A DNA stretch of 64,000 nt from positions 1-64,000 of the forward strand of contig JAUKVZ010000011.1 of NCBI GenBank assembly GCA_032355985.1, read 5' to 3'. Below are positions 17,187-26,368 of this stretch, piece after piece. The notes beneath the pieces were generated by a model. The model saw only the letters and a program-made list of their open reading frames with translations, made no database searches and was not told the DNA's origin. Source of the stretch: Sarcodiotheca gaudichaudii. Lineage: Eukaryota > Rhodophyta > Florideophyceae > Gigartinales > Solieriaceae. The stretch's first letter is position 1, and each line of letters opens with the position of its first letter. Both the position numbers and the translations under genes were made by a program.

Positions 17187-20003
17187 ATGAGCACAAGAAA
17201 CCGGGAATCACATGGGGCGGAAGTCGTTCGCAAGCCCATCTTCATCACCGCTTGTGTCGCCGGCCTGGCGGCTGCAAGTTTGACGGGCTGCTCGTCATCT
17301 TGGAATGACGGGCATGCAAAGGGCGGCAAGTGGTCGCCTTACAACTCTCACAGCACCCACACGCTTGATCAGAAGGCGAATCTTGCGACGGTGTCGCTTG
17401 ATGCGTCTGATGTGAATGGCGAGTACGACAACGCGTGGTACGAGCAGAACGCTCGCGACGCGTTCCTTCCTGAAGTCTGGCTGAGCGAGACGCGTCGTGA
17501 GAACGCTGAGCTCGCCGCCATGCGCGCCTTTGCGCAGGCCCAGCAGGTCAAGAAGGAAGCGGATCAGGCTGAGCGTCTGGCATGGGCTGACGCTGAGCTT
17601 CGCAAGGCGTTCGGCCACGAGAACTCCGCGCTTGCTGACGCTGACAAGGTCGAAGAGGTCTTCTACGCGAAGATCGACGAGCTTGGCATGAAGGCGAACG
17701 CGCAGGAGTCAGCCAATGAGAACTCGGCTCGCATGGCGGAGTCGATGGTTCTTGCTGAGCTGAAGGATCGTCGCGCTGCGTTTGAGAAGATGCGCTCGCT
17801 CTCTGAGACCGAGTTCATGCAGTCGCAGGCTGCGCATCAGGGCATGATCGCCGAGCGTTCGGCCGTGGCTGACAAGGGTCGCGCCGAGATCGCTGAGATG
17901 GTGAAGATCGCTGATATGACGGAGACGCGTCTGCGTGAGCAGGTTGCTCATCTTCGCACGTCGGGCGACACCTTCAAGCAGCAGACCAATGCTCAGGTGA
18001 TGCACATCAACTCGCAGATCGACGCGGTTCGCGAGAACATTCGTTCGGAGACGACCAAGCTTCGTGGCAACGCAGCCTCGCTGGAGGAGGAGAGCGATGC
18101 GACGATCATCGAGTTGATGGCTCGCGCTGAGGCCCTTGAAGAGGCTGACGCGGAGCAGATGTATCAGCTTGCCGTGCACAACTCCGATCTCGATTTCAAG
18201 CAGATCGAGGCCGAGGTTGAGGAAATGCGTCAGCAGGCCGAGTCGATTCTGAGCGCGTCCGAGGGCGAGCTTGAGCGTCGTCGCGGCGAGGCTGAGAAGG
18301 TTGTTGCGACTGCGGAGGCTGAGTATCAGTCCCAGCGCAGCGGGATCGAGAAGTTCCGCGCTGATGGTGAGGCTGAGACGTACAGCCGTCGCGCCAAGGC
18401 TGATCGGGTTGAGGAGCAGGCTCGCGCCGACTTCATCATCGCCGAGGCTGAGGCTCTGGCGCGCAGCATTCGCGAAGAGAGCATTCATCAGATCGTTCTC
18501 TCCGATGCGCAGTTCCAGCAGCTCAAGAGCCAGGCGGAGGCTGAGGCTTCCCGCATCATGGCCGAGGTGATGGAGACCATCGCGCAGCAGCTTGCTGCGG
18601 GCAATGTCTCCTTCCCGGTTGAGAAGGCTTCCTTCCATGGCGAGCCTGTCACCAGCGACGAGCCGGTTCCGGCGGTCGCGGCGGTGAACGCTGAGCCGAT
18701 GCTGATCGAGCCGGCGCATGTCGGTCGTTTCAAGACAAACCTGGCGATGGCCGCGAAGCTTCGCGCCGAGGCGGATGCGCAGGAGCGCAGCCTTCTCGCG
18801 ACGTATGACGAGCGGATGAGCCAGATTGACGCCTGGTGGCGCACGCAGCAGGCTCATTACGATGAGATGCTTGCCAACGCCGCGGCGTATGAGCAGGCTG
18901 CTCTTGCCAAGGCCAACGATGTTCTGGCGAAGGCTGAGACGCACTTCCGTATCGGTGAGGCCACGCGTGATCGCGCGAAGGTTGAAGCTGATGCGAAGCG
19001 CAAGGAGACCTTCGCTGAGATCATCAACGTTCGCGCCGCTGCGGAGTCGATCAAGTCGAAGTCTGCGGCTGAGGTGACGAGCCTTCTTGCTCAGGCCGAG
19101 GCGATCAACGCCGCCGGTGAGGCTGAGCTTCGCAGCATGGAAGCCATGCGTGACGCGACGCGTCGTCGTGGCGACGCCAAGAGCCGTTCGTTCTTCGCTC
19201 AGGCGACCGCGCTTGAGAAGAGCCAGAAGGCCGTGATCGCGCAGCTTCGCCAGGAGATCAACTCCACCGAGGCGATTCTGCAGGCCGAGCTTGCTCGCCT
19301 TGATCAGGCTGCCGAGAGCTTCATGTCCATCGCTCGCGCCAACTACGAGGAAGCGACGATCGTCGCCGACACGTTCGCGGCCAAGACGGACATTGATATT
19401 GAGAAGATGCATGCCTCGAATGACGCCCATCGTCAGATCGCGGCTGCTGATGTCGAGCACCTTCGCAACGTGACGGATGCGCAGCATCTGGTCGCTCAGG
19501 CCGCGGTTGAGCGCCTTCGCGCTGAGGCCGCCGCCCATCGCGGCATCAACGAGGCGAAGGACACGGCGATTCGTGCGAAGATCTTCGCCGACGCCCAGGT
19601 CGCCGAGGCCGGCGCCCGTGCGACGTTCGCCAAGGCGGACGCTCGCGAGCACTCGATCCGTGCGACGTTCGATTCCCGAGTCGCCGCGGTTCAGGCTGAT
19701 CGCAATCGCGCTTATGCGAAGCGATTCCTGAACGAGCGCAACCGTCTCGCCCGCGTTGAGCAGGCGAAGGCCGCTGCGAGTGCGTACCGCGAAATGTCGG
19801 TCGCCGCGATGACGAATCTGCAGGACAAGGTGAAGGCGTTTGAAGTCGCCGCTCAGGAGAACTGGGACATGCGCCTGGCTCTTCCGACGAACTTCAACAG
19901 CCCGACGCCGGCTTATGCGAACTGGAACTTCGACACCGATGGTTTCTTCGCTGAGTCCGCCCCGGTGAGCACGTTCGCCGAGGTCGAGATCAACGACGAC
20001 TGA
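17187..20003 (+). CDS. Giant Ala/Glu-rich coiled-coil lipoprotein, 938 aa
   Basis: A lipoprotein signal with lipobox SLTGC (Cys35) precedes a short Gly/Ser/His-rich linker. Then come about 800 residues of almost continuous charged helix (Ala, Glu, Arg, Gln) with repeated phrases such as AEAEA, RAKADR, RAEADAQERSL and KVEADAKRKE, broken by one Pro/Val-rich hinge near residues 478-510 (EPVTSDEPVPAVAAVNAEP). A non-helical tail (LALPTNFNSPTPAYANW, FDTDGFFAESAP) ends the protein. It is predicted to be anchored to a membrane and rod- or filament-like. The ATG at 17187 is chosen for the lipoprotein signal and a GGAG-like site upstream. A strong terminator follows, so it is a single-gene unit. Family not recognised. 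Confidence 0.85.
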   Translation: MSTRNRESHGAEVVRKPIFITACVAGLAAASLTGCSSSWNDGHAKGGKWSPYNSHSTHTLDQKANLATVSLDASDVNGEYDNAWYEQNARDAFLPEVWLSETRRENAELAAMRAFAQAQQVKKEADQAERLAWADAELRKAFGHENSALADADKVEEVFYAKIDELGMKANAQESANENSARMAESMVLAELKDRRAAFEKMRSLSETEFMQSQAAHQGMIAERSAVADKGRAEIAEMVKIADMTETRLREQVAHLRTSGDTFKQQTNAQVMHINSQIDAVRENIRSETTKLRGNAASLEEESDATIIELMARAEALEEADAEQMYQLAVHNSDLDFKQIEAEVEEMRQQAESILSASEGELERRRGEAEKVVATAEAEYQSQRSGIEKFRADGEAETYSRRAKADRVEEQARADFIIAEAEALARSIREESIHQIVLSDAQFQQLKSQAEAEASRIMAEVMETIAQQLAAGNVSFPVEKASFHGEPVTSDEPVPAVAAVNAEPMLIEPAHVGRFKTNLAMAAKLRAEADAQERSLLATYDERMSQIDAWWRTQQAHYDEMLANAAAYEQAALAKANDVLAKAETHFRIGEATRDRAKVEADAKRKETFAEIINVRAAAESIKSKSAAEVTSLLAQAEAINAAGEAELRSMEAMRDATRRRGDAKSRSFFAQATALEKSQKAVIAQLRQEINSTEAILQAELARLDQAAESFMSIARANYEEATIVADTFAAKTDIDIEKMHASNDAHRQIAAADVEHLRNVTDAQHLVAQAAVERLRAEAAAHRGINEAKDTAIRAKIFADAQVAEAGARATFAKADAREHSIRATFDSRVAAVQADRNRAYAKRFLNERNRLARVEQAKAAASAYREMSVAAMTNLQDKVKAFEVAAQENWDMRLALPTNFNSPTPAYANWNFDTDGFFAESAPVSTFAEVEINDD

Positions 20004-20040
20004 TCGTCGTTCTTCCCTGTGCTTTGTGTGTAATCCTGAC

Positions 20041-20073
20041 GGAGTGGGCCATACGTGGTCCACTCCGTTTTTC
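20041..20073 (+). terminator. Rho-independent terminator of the coiled-coil lipoprotein gene
   Basis: GGAGTGG (20041-20047) pairs with CCACTCC (20060-20066). The inner bases extend the stem to a TACG loop, a UNCG-type tetraloop, followed by GTTTTTC. It begins 38 bp after the stop codon. Confidence 0.9.
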
Positions 20074-20158
20074 ATTTTTGGGAGAGGAGAACGCAAGCGT
20101 GGACTAACGCAACTGTGTTCGCCGGATGCCAGATGACAGTCGAGCGTTAGAGAAGAGA

Positions 20159-20223
20159 GTAGGAGGTCGAGCCCTCACCCCGGCCCTCTCCCACTCGGCT
20201 TCGCCTGCGCGGGAGAGGGAGGA
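20159..20223. repeat. Palindromic intergenic repeat, family 2, copy B
   Basis: Perfect 9-bp arms CCCTCTCCC (20184-20192) and GGGAGAGGG (20211-20219) surround ACTCGGCTTCGCCTGCGC. The left flank GAGGTCGAGCCCTCACCC is related to the other copies at 2121 and 20311. Directly after it, 20 bases (20227-20246) repeat the distal half of the terminator at 20058-20077. Confidence 0.8.
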
Positions 20224-20310
20224 GGAGTCCACTCCGTTTTTCATTTATGGGCGCAGGCGTTGGTGGACGCTGGGGTGTGTGCGTGCGCACATTGTTGGTC
20301 GAGGAATGGA

Positions 20311-20378
20311 GAAGGGGTAGGTGTTGGAGACCTCACCCTGCCCTCTCCCACTCGGCTTCGCCTGCGCGGGAGAGGGTG
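20311..20378. repeat. Palindromic intergenic repeat, family 2, copy C
   Basis: The same element as at 20159-20223, with identical arms (20341-20349 and 20368-20376) and identical core. It lies about 90 bp before the 3' end of the convergent dipeptidase gene, so two copies sit in one 463-bp gap between convergent genes. Confidence 0.8.
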
Positions 20379-20466
20379 CCGTTGCGCTCGTTTTCAGTCA
20401 CTGCATGTGGCGCTTGTGTCGACGTGTGGCGACTGTGTCGACGTGTTGTGCGCGTGTCGACAAGGG

Positions 20467-21837
20467 TCAGTGGATTTCGAGGGGCTCGTCGATTTCTTCG
20501 ATGCGGACGTCTCGGGCGGGTTCTGACGCTCGAAGCTCTTCGGCGATGCGTTCGTTGGCTCGCATGACGCGCATGATGTTGCCGCCGATGATTTTTCGGA
20601 TGTCGTTTTCCGAGTAGTCGCGGCGGAGGAGCTCGACGATGAGATTCGGGTAGGTGCTGACGTCTTCGAGATCTTCGGGCAGCTCGCGGATGCCGTCGTA
20701 GTCGCCGCCGATGCCGATGTGATCGATGCCGGCGACCTTGCGGATGTGATCGATGTGATCGGCGACCATGCTGACGGTGGCGACGGGATTGGGCTTGGGG
20801 TTGACCGCTTCCCAGGCGCGCTCGATGTCTTCGCGAGCCTGTTCATCATCGGGATGGAGATCGTTGATGCGGGCGCGTTCGGCTTCGCGCGCTTCGTACC
20901 AGATGCGCAGGTCTTCATTGATGTAGGCGGGGACGTAGGTGACCATCACGATGCCGCCGTTGGCTGCGGTGAGCGCAAGGACATCATCGGGCACATTGCG
21001 CGGCGACTGGCAGATCGCATATGCGGATGAATGAGAGAAGATGACGGGCGAGCGCGTGATGCGCAGGGCGTCGCGCATGGTGTCATGGGAGACGTGTGAG
21101 AGATCGACGAGCATGCCGATGCGATTCATCTCGAGGACGACCTGTTCGCCGAAGGGCGTGAGGCCGTAGAACTGCGGCTCATCGGTGGCTGAATCCGCCC
21201 AGGTGGCGTTGTGCATGTGCGTGAGCGTCATGTATCGCGCGCCGAGGGCGTAGGTCATGCGGAGCATGGCGAGGGAGTTCTCGATTGAGTGCCCCCCTTC
21301 CATGCCGATGAGGGATGCGATCTTGCCGGAGCGATGGATGCGCACGATGTCTGCGGCTGTCGTCGCGAACTCCAGCGCTTCGGGATACTCCTCGATCAGG
21401 CGATAGACGACATCGATCTGTTCGCTGACGCGCAGGGCGTCGCCGGCGCTGACGCCGGTGATATCCGTTGAGGGGATGTAGACGGACCAGAACTGCCCGC
21501 CGACGCCGCCTGCGTAGAGGCGATCGATATCGGTGTGCATGGGTGTATCGAGATTGGAGAGATCCTCATCGAAGGGCATCTCGCAGAGATGATTGCTGTG
21601 GCGCCTGAAGTACTGGTAGGGCACATCGTTGTGGCCATCGATGAGCGGGTACTTGCGGACGATTTCGGCGGCCTTGTGATAGAGCGCGGCGTCGGGGCCG
21701 GTGGCGTCTGCCGCGGGCACGGCGAAGGCTTCGGTCTGGAGCGGGCCGGATCCTGAGCGATCGACTGTGCAGGAAGCGATCAGCGGCAGCGTGCAAATGG
21801 CGGCGCATGAGAGCGTGCGGGAGAGTTTGGTCGTCAT
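20467..21837 (-). CDS. Membrane dipeptidase, peptidase M19, lipoprotein
   Basis: A 456-aa renal-dipeptidase-type zinc enzyme. A lipoprotein signal ends at Cys23 (PLIASC). The metal motif HxD is His69/Asp71 in [10 protein letters not shown]; further ligands are the Glu in [13 protein letters not shown] and His residues in [10 protein letters not shown] and FSHSSAYAI. The C-terminal part has [11 protein letters not shown], typical of M19. It hydrolyses dipeptides, often with relaxed stereospecificity. The ATG at 21837 gives the lipoprotein signal; the frame upstream is unrelated. It lies 40 bp downstream of the HAAS-like membrane protein, on the same strand, so it may belong to the PadR-controlled transcript. 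Confidence 0.92.
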   Translation of the reverse strand: MTTKLSRTLSCAAICTLPLIASCTVDRSGSGPLQTEAFAVPAADATGPDAALYHKAAEIVRKYPLIDGHNDVPYQYFRRHSNHLCEMPFDEDLSNLDTPMHTDIDRLYAGGVGGQFWSVYIPSTDITGVSAGDALRVSEQIDVVYRLIEEYPEALEFATTAADIVRIHRSGKIASLIGMEGGHSIENSLAMLRMTYALGARYMTLTHMHNATWADSATDEPQFYGLTPFGEQVVLEMNRIGMLVDLSHVSHDTMRDALRITRSPVIFSHSSAYAICQSPRNVPDDVLALTAANGGIVMVTYVPAYINEDLRIWYEAREAERARINDLHPDDEQAREDIERAWEAVNPKPNPVATVSMVADHIDHIRKVAGIDHIGIGGDYDGIRELPEDLEDVSTYPNLIVELLRRDYSENDIRKIIGGNIMRVMRANERIAEELRASEPARDVRIEEIDEPLEIH

Positions 21838-21877
21838 GGGAGCGACTATACCGCGCGCCGGCGGAATCGCGGGAGAA

Positions 21878-23722
21878 TCACTTGATTGCGGGGCCTCGCC
21901 AGAGGATCCAGTCGCCGGTCGGGAGGTTTTCGCGCTCGGCGAGGCGGGATTCGTGGATCCAGTCGCGTGCGAGACGATCGTCGGGCTTGTCGAAGCGATC
22001 GTGCGCAGGGGATGCGCCGTCATCGATGCGATCGACGCCCACTGAGTAGATGGTCGGAGCGCCATCGATGATGGCGTATCGGAGTGGTTCGCCGGTGAGC
22101 ACATCGCGGGGGATGGCGGGGAGGATTGATTGCGGGATGTCGGTGAGCGACTCGGGCCAGTGGCCGTTGTCTTGTTCGAAGAGGACGAGCGCGATGGCGA
22201 CGAGGATGGCGTTGCGCTCCTGGGTCAGCCAGTGGCGGCTTTCGACGATGTTGTCCATCGCGGGCGTGAGGACGTAGAGCAGGGAAAGATTGCTCGTGGT
22301 TTTGTAGCCGCCGAGAAGCTCTTCGAAATACTCGTCGAATGTCTGGGGCTCCCATGTCCACATGGGAGTCGATGCGCGCTGCATCGCGAAGTGAAAGAGC
22401 GTTTCGTTCTGTTCAGTGATCTCGCGGCGCGTCGGCGCGAGCATGGAGTATGCGGGCGCCGCAATGCGGTTGATGATGACATCGTCGGGCGCGGCACCGT
22501 TGAGGGACTGAAGACCCTGAAGCGCGTTGCCCGTGAAGCGACCGTCGCCTTCGCCATCGTCGGTGTAGAGGCGCTGGGCGATATCGAGGAAAAACATGCG
22601 TTCGGCGGCCAGAGCTTTGGTGACGAGGTCAGCGTTGTTGATGGCGCCGTAGATGTGGGCGAGGCGGACGAGATCGTCCCTTGAGAAGGCGCCGGGATGA
22701 TCGCGCAGAGCGCTGCCGAGGGATTCGATCGTGAGATGATCGATAGCGATGGCGACGAGTTCGGAGATGAGCGTCGGCGTTTCGCGGCAGTGCTGCGCCA
22801 TGCGAAGTGCGGCTTCGATGTCATCAATGGCAAGCGCCGTGTTGTGCTGCTCGATCGCGATGCGCGCTTCGGCCATCAGACAGAGCGCGGCTCTACGCAT
22901 TTCAGAGAGATAGGGAAGCAGGACGCCGAGGACGGATTCGCCGAGCAGGTCATTCATCTCCTCATCGAGCGCGGGCGGCTGCTCCAGCCACAGTTCGGGC
23001 CAGAGTTCCTTGTCTTCGGCGTTGATGCGATGCTCTGCAACGAAGCCGAGGCCTGCGAATGTCGATGCATGGCGGATCTGCGCGAGGGCATCGAACTGGC
23101 GCTGGACGAGTGCGGCAGTTTCGAGCCAGTCTTCGCTGTCAGGCTCTGCATGGGGGCTGAGATGATCCAGGGCATCGCCTTCAGCTCTGATGGCGATCAT
23201 CGCGCTTCGATAGTGCGGCCAGGCGCGATCCTGCTCGCTGACTGATCGCGCCTGTTCGGTGAGCTGGGCGAGATAATCGATGGTGACGCTGGGCTCTGCT
23301 GTGTACAGCCTCGCCGCGGCGAGCGCATAGAGGATGACCATGAGGGCGAATACTCCTGTCATCGTCTGAAGTGTGCGGCGCATGATGCGCCAGGGGAGCG
23401 GGCGGTTTCGTTTCTTGCCGCGGCGGATGAGTTTGGCCGCGGCATGGGCGTCGCCGAAGTTTTCGATGAGTTGTTCGGCATTCTTGCCCGACGCGAGGCC
23501 GTCGGCGAAGTGGGATGCGAGTTCGCCGGCGACATCGACGCGCTCGGAGCGCCAGAGGCGGGCGGCGCGCACGGTGCGCTGGATGAGTTCGCGCAGACTC
23601 TGCGGCAGGTCGGTCTCTTCAAGGAGCATGTCCACGGAGAGGCGCGGGGCGACGCGGCCTCGCAAGAGCTCTGAGAGGGGTGTGCGCAGGAGGCGCAGGG
23701 GAAGTGGACGTTGTTCGCTCAT
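21878..23722 (-). CDS. HAAS-like domain membrane protein, PadR-linked, 614 aa
   Basis: A cytosolic N-terminus (about residues 25-105) contains [20 protein letters not shown] and [19 protein letters not shown]. This resembles the HAAS/DUF1700 or permease-prefix type domain that usually accompanies PadR regulators. One membrane helix follows (about 119-138), then a long helical extracytoplasmic region. The C-terminal part resembles the end of type II pseudopilins: an [20 protein letters not shown] segment, then [13 protein letters not shown] and [16 protein letters not shown]. Its ATG overlaps the padR stop by four bases (ATGA), indicating coupling. It is paralogous to the protein at 24184, which lacks the HAAS-like domain. 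Biochemical role unknown. Confidence 0.75.
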   Translation of the reverse strand: MSEQRPLPLRLLRTPLSELLRGRVAPRLSVDMLLEETDLPQSLRELIQRTVRAARLWRSERVDVAGELASHFADGLASGKNAEQLIENFGDAHAAAKLIRRGKKRNRPLPWRIMRRTLQTMTGVFALMVILYALAAARLYTAEPSVTIDYLAQLTEQARSVSEQDRAWPHYRSAMIAIRAEGDALDHLSPHAEPDSEDWLETAALVQRQFDALAQIRHASTFAGLGFVAEHRINAEDKELWPELWLEQPPALDEEMNDLLGESVLGVLLPYLSEMRRAALCLMAEARIAIEQHNTALAIDDIEAALRMAQHCRETPTLISELVAIAIDHLTIESLGSALRDHPGAFSRDDLVRLAHIYGAINNADLVTKALAAERMFFLDIAQRLYTDDGEGDGRFTGNALQGLQSLNGAAPDDVIINRIAAPAYSMLAPTRREITEQNETLFHFAMQRASTPMWTWEPQTFDEYFEELLGGYKTTSNLSLLYVLTPAMDNIVESRHWLTQERNAILVAIALVLFEQDNGHWPESLTDIPQSILPAIPRDVLTGEPLRYAIIDGAPTIYSVGVDRIDDGASPAHDRFDKPDDRLARDWIHESRLAERENLPTGDWILWRGPAIK

Positions 23723-24087
23723 GCCATCATCCCCCCTGCTGCTGCGATGCGCGCGGGATCGGGCAGGACGCCGAGTGACTGCATGGCTTCGCCGAGGGCG
23801 CGCCACTGTTTGGTTTCGGAGGTGAGTTTCTTCGAGCCCTTGCCGGTGAGGGCGTAGTACTTGCGTTTGCGGCCGTTGTCCCCCTCGCGCCATTTGCCCT
23901 TGATGAGTCCTTTGGCTTCGAGGTTGTAGAGGAGCGGGTAGAGGGTGGATTGGCCCATGGCGAGGACGCCTTCGGTGCGCGTGTCGAGGGCTTCGACGAG
24001 CTCGTAGCCGTACATCTCGCCGGATTGCAGAAGCTTGAGGACGGCGACGGGCCCGGCGCCACGCATGAGTTCTCGTTCGATTCGCAT
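23719..24087 (-). CDS. PadR family transcriptional regulator
   Basis: A 122-aa winged-helix repressor. Motifs: LLQSGEMYGYELVEALDTRT, MGQSTLYPLLYNLEAKGLIK, and the wing GRKRKYYALTGKGSKKL. This is the short PadR class with a brief C-terminal helix. The ATG at 24087 gives the usual N-terminus. Translation is coupled to the HAAS-like membrane protein by an ATGA overlap. A perfect palindrome 36-56 bp upstream (24123-24143) is the likely operator for autoregulation. PadR proteins respond to small ligands or phenolics in other bacteria; the signal here is unknown. Confidence 0.93.
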   Translation of the reverse strand: MRIERELMRGAGPVAVLKLLQSGEMYGYELVEALDTRTEGVLAMGQSTLYPLLYNLEAKGLIKGKWREGDNGRKRKYYALTGKGSKKLTSETKQWRALGEAMQSLGVLPDPARIAAAGGMMA

Positions 24088-24122
24088 GGGGGACGGCTCC
24101 TGCGGGGGAGGGTTTGGGAGGC

Positions 24123-24143
24123 ATACTATGGTACGCATAGTAT
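24123..24143. promoter_or_regulatory. Candidate PadR operator
   Basis: ATACTATG (24123-24130) and CATAGTAT (24136-24143) are perfect complements around a 5-nt centre GTACG. The site is AT-rich in a GC-rich gap, 36 bp upstream of the padR ATG, where a promoter is expected. PadR repressors typically bind such inverted repeats in their own promoters. No second copy was noticed in the window. Confidence 0.75.
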
Positions 24144-24183
24144 TGGGTGGGTGTTTCAGCGCAGGAGGATTTTTTGGGGGTGG

Positions 24184-25788
24184 TTAGTCGGTTGTGTTGG
24201 AATCGCCCGAGTCGGAGTCCAGGGGATGCGCTCGCCAGAGGATCCAGTCGCCTTCGGGGAGATCGGGGTTATCTGCGAGGCGGAATGGGTGGATCCATTT
24301 GCGGGCGTCTTCGTCTTCGGTCAGGCCGGGGACGATCTCGACGGGGTGGCCGCCGTTGTCGGTGCGGTTGACGCCGACGGAGTAGATGGTTGGGTTGCCA
24401 TCGACGATGGCGTAGCCGATTGGCTCGCCGGTGAGCACGTCTTTGGGCGTGTCGGGAAGGATGGAATGCGGGATGTCGGCGAGCGATGCGGGCCAGTGGC
24501 CTTGTTCTTTTTCGTAGCGCACGGCGGCGATGGCGGCGAGGAGGGCTTCGCGCTCCTGCGACAGCCAGTGGTTCATCAGGATCGCTTTATTGACGATCGG
24601 CGCCTGGAGCACAGTGAAACTGAGCTTGCTCTTCAGGAAGTTGGCGCCTGCGATGTGATCGAAGCGCTCGTCGAATGTTTCGGGATCCCAATCCCACATG
24701 GGTGTTGATGCGCGGACGGTTGCGAAGTCGAGAATTTGTTCATTCTGTTCGTCCGCCTCGCGTCGCGTGGGCGCGACAAGATAGATCGCGGGAAGCACGA
24801 GTGTGTCGATGATGCCGCCATTTACCATGGCGATCATGGCGCACATGCCCTCCAGCCCTTCGGCATGGAAGCGGCCATCGCCGGCGCCGTCGTCGGTGTA
24901 GAAGCGCTGGAGCATGTCGAGCGTCGCCAGACGTTCGAACTCGATTGCTTTGACGAGTGTGTCGCTTGTGTCGATCGCGGCAAGCGTGTTTGAGAATCGC
25001 AGCAGATCTTCGTCGGTGAATGCGTCCGGGTATTGAGACATGAGTCTCGCCGCGGTCTTCATTGCGTTGTTGAGGATTGACTGGCTGATGAGACTGCTGA
25101 CGAGCGAGGCCGTTTCGCCGGCATGGCGGCTCATGCCGAGGCAGGCTTCGAGGTCGACGATGGCGCGAGCGCCGTCGCCACTTGCCGCGGCATGGTTCGC
25201 GTCAACGAGCAGGCAATAGGACGCGATTCGCAATTCACCCTGGACGGGCAGCAGGTCGGCCAGGACGGCGGCGGACATGATGTTTTCCGGCGCCTGGAAG
25301 TCTGACTCACTCTGCTGGCGCACCTTGTGGTTGGGCCAGAGTTCCTTGTCAGCCTCTTCAACACCGAGGCCGGGCACGAATCCGAAGCCCGGCATGGCGG
25401 CTGCCTCGCGCAGTTGTTCGAAGCTGGCGGCATGGCGCTGAAGATGAACTTCGTTGGCGTCCCATTCCGGTGTGCCGGGCTTCGCTTCGGAGTTGAATAC
25501 GTCGTGCGGGCGTTTGATGTCCTTGCGCATCGAGATCAGCGCGGATCGGTACAGCGGCCAGGCGCGATCTTCCTCGGCGACATCGCGCGCCGGCTGGGTG
25601 ACGATGTCGAGGTAGTTGGTGCTGATATCCGGTTCGCCGGTGTAGAGGCGCACGGCGGCGTAGGTGTAGATGGCGAGCAGGAGCAGGACGACGACGGCCG
25701 CGAGCTGGAGCGCGCGTTTGATGATGCGCCAGATGAGTGGCCGGTCTCGCTTCTTGCTTTGACGGATGCGCTTGCGTTCGGTGTGCAT
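24184..25788 (-). CDS. Membrane protein, paralogue of the PadR-linked protein, 534 aa
   Basis: It lacks the HAAS-like domain but matches the 614-aa neighbour from the membrane helix on. It has a basic N-terminus, a membrane helix (26-44), RLYTGEPDISTNYL, EEDRAWPLYRSALISMRKD, DKELWP, then a helical middle and the same pseudopilin-like end (YEKEQGHWPASLADIPHSIL, DVLTGEPIGYAIVDG, YSVGVNRTDNGG). It ends 96 bp before padR on the same strand, with the candidate operator in between. An SD-like GGAGA lies inside the short palindrome GGAGATGTCTCC (25791-25802) just upstream of its ATG. Probably envelope-located; function unknown. Confidence 0.7.
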   Translation of the reverse strand: MHTERKRIRQSKKRDRPLIWRIIKRALQLAAVVVLLLLAIYTYAAVRLYTGEPDISTNYLDIVTQPARDVAEEDRAWPLYRSALISMRKDIKRPHDVFNSEAKPGTPEWDANEVHLQRHAASFEQLREAAAMPGFGFVPGLGVEEADKELWPNHKVRQQSESDFQAPENIMSAAVLADLLPVQGELRIASYCLLVDANHAAASGDGARAIVDLEACLGMSRHAGETASLVSSLISQSILNNAMKTAARLMSQYPDAFTDEDLLRFSNTLAAIDTSDTLVKAIEFERLATLDMLQRFYTDDGAGDGRFHAEGLEGMCAMIAMVNGGIIDTLVLPAIYLVAPTRREADEQNEQILDFATVRASTPMWDWDPETFDERFDHIAGANFLKSKLSFTVLQAPIVNKAILMNHWLSQEREALLAAIAAVRYEKEQGHWPASLADIPHSILPDTPKDVLTGEPIGYAIVDGNPTIYSVGVNRTDNGGHPVEIVPGLTEDEDARKWIHPFRLADNPDLPEGDWILWRAHPLDSDSGDSNTTD

Positions 25789-25890
25789 GAGGAGATGTCT
25801 CCTGCGGAGTTTCGAACTTCGGGACGCATCTTATTGGAGTGTGTGTGCGCAGCACTCACTGGTCCGGTTCAACTCCTCATTGTGCGCATG

Positions 25891-25919
25891 AAAAAGCCCG
25901 GGGCATGTCGCTCCGGGCT
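25891..25919 (-). terminator. Rho-independent terminator after rpmA
   Basis: Read on the minus strand, AGCCCGG and CCGGGCT form a 7-bp stem followed by TTTT. It sits 25 bp beyond the rpmA stop. Confidence 0.85.
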
Positions 25920-25943
25920 TTGGATCGGTCATTTTGGAATGGT

Positions 25944-26222
25944 TCAGCCGGCCTTGAGGTAGCTGGGGCGCGGGGCCTTTTCGTCGGCGGGGTCGATGTG
26001 CACCTTGCCGTTGCGATGGATCACGGTTCCTTCGCAGAGTGCGAAGAGGGTGTCATCGCGGCCTCGCTTGACCATGAAGCCTGCCTTGAGGGGCGTGCCG
26101 ACCTGGCGGACGAGGATGGATCCGGACTTGGCGTACTCACCGCCGTAGAGCTTGACCCCGCGGTACTGCGGGTTCGAGTCGCGCCCGTTCTTGGTCGAGC
26201 CCTGTCCCTTCTTATGAGCCAT
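25944..26222 (-). CDS. rpmA: 50S ribosomal protein bL27
   Basis: A 92-aa large-subunit protein near the peptidyl-transferase centre. The N-terminus [20 protein letters not shown] and the block [20 protein letters not shown] are diagnostic. The ATG at 26222 is fixed by the conserved N-terminus. Its usual partner rplU (bL21) is not adjacent: the next gene upstream encodes a secreted protein. A terminator lies directly downstream, so rpmA ends its transcript. Confidence 0.97.
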   Translation of the reverse strand: MAHKKGQGSTKNGRDSNPQYRGVKLYGGEYAKSGSILVRQVGTPLKAGFMVKRGRDDTLFALCEGTVIHRNGKVHIDPADEKAPRPSYLKAG

Positions 26223-26368
26223 ATCGTCGGCCTCTCGATGGTTCGGCGCTTTGGGCGCCGGCAAAACCGGGGTTGCTGTCTCTTCGATGGGCGTCCTCAC
26301 CACCCCCGGTGAGACGCCTGCGGCCCTGATTCCATGGGGGAATCGGGGCGGGGAAATGTAGCGGTGGC

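Larger units (their letters stand above)
20004..20466. other. Intergenic region between convergent genes
   Basis: 463 bp holding the terminator of the coiled-coil lipoprotein gene, two family-2 palindromic repeats and a 20-base duplication of part of the terminator. Short frames here coincide with the repeats and show no gene features. The last 80 bases contain imperfect GTGTCGACGTGT-like repetitions (about 20415-20462). Confidence 0.7.

Noticed and set aside
17709-20096. Long 795-codon open frame antisense to the coiled-coil lipoprotein gene
   Set aside because: It is a by-product of the biased Ala/Glu/Arg codon use of the real gene. It has no start signal or domain and would overlap the lipoprotein completely.
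20159-20378. CRISPR array
   Set aside because: Only two repeat units with a palindromic core and a non-spacer interval; no cas genes. It fits dispersed intergenic repeats.
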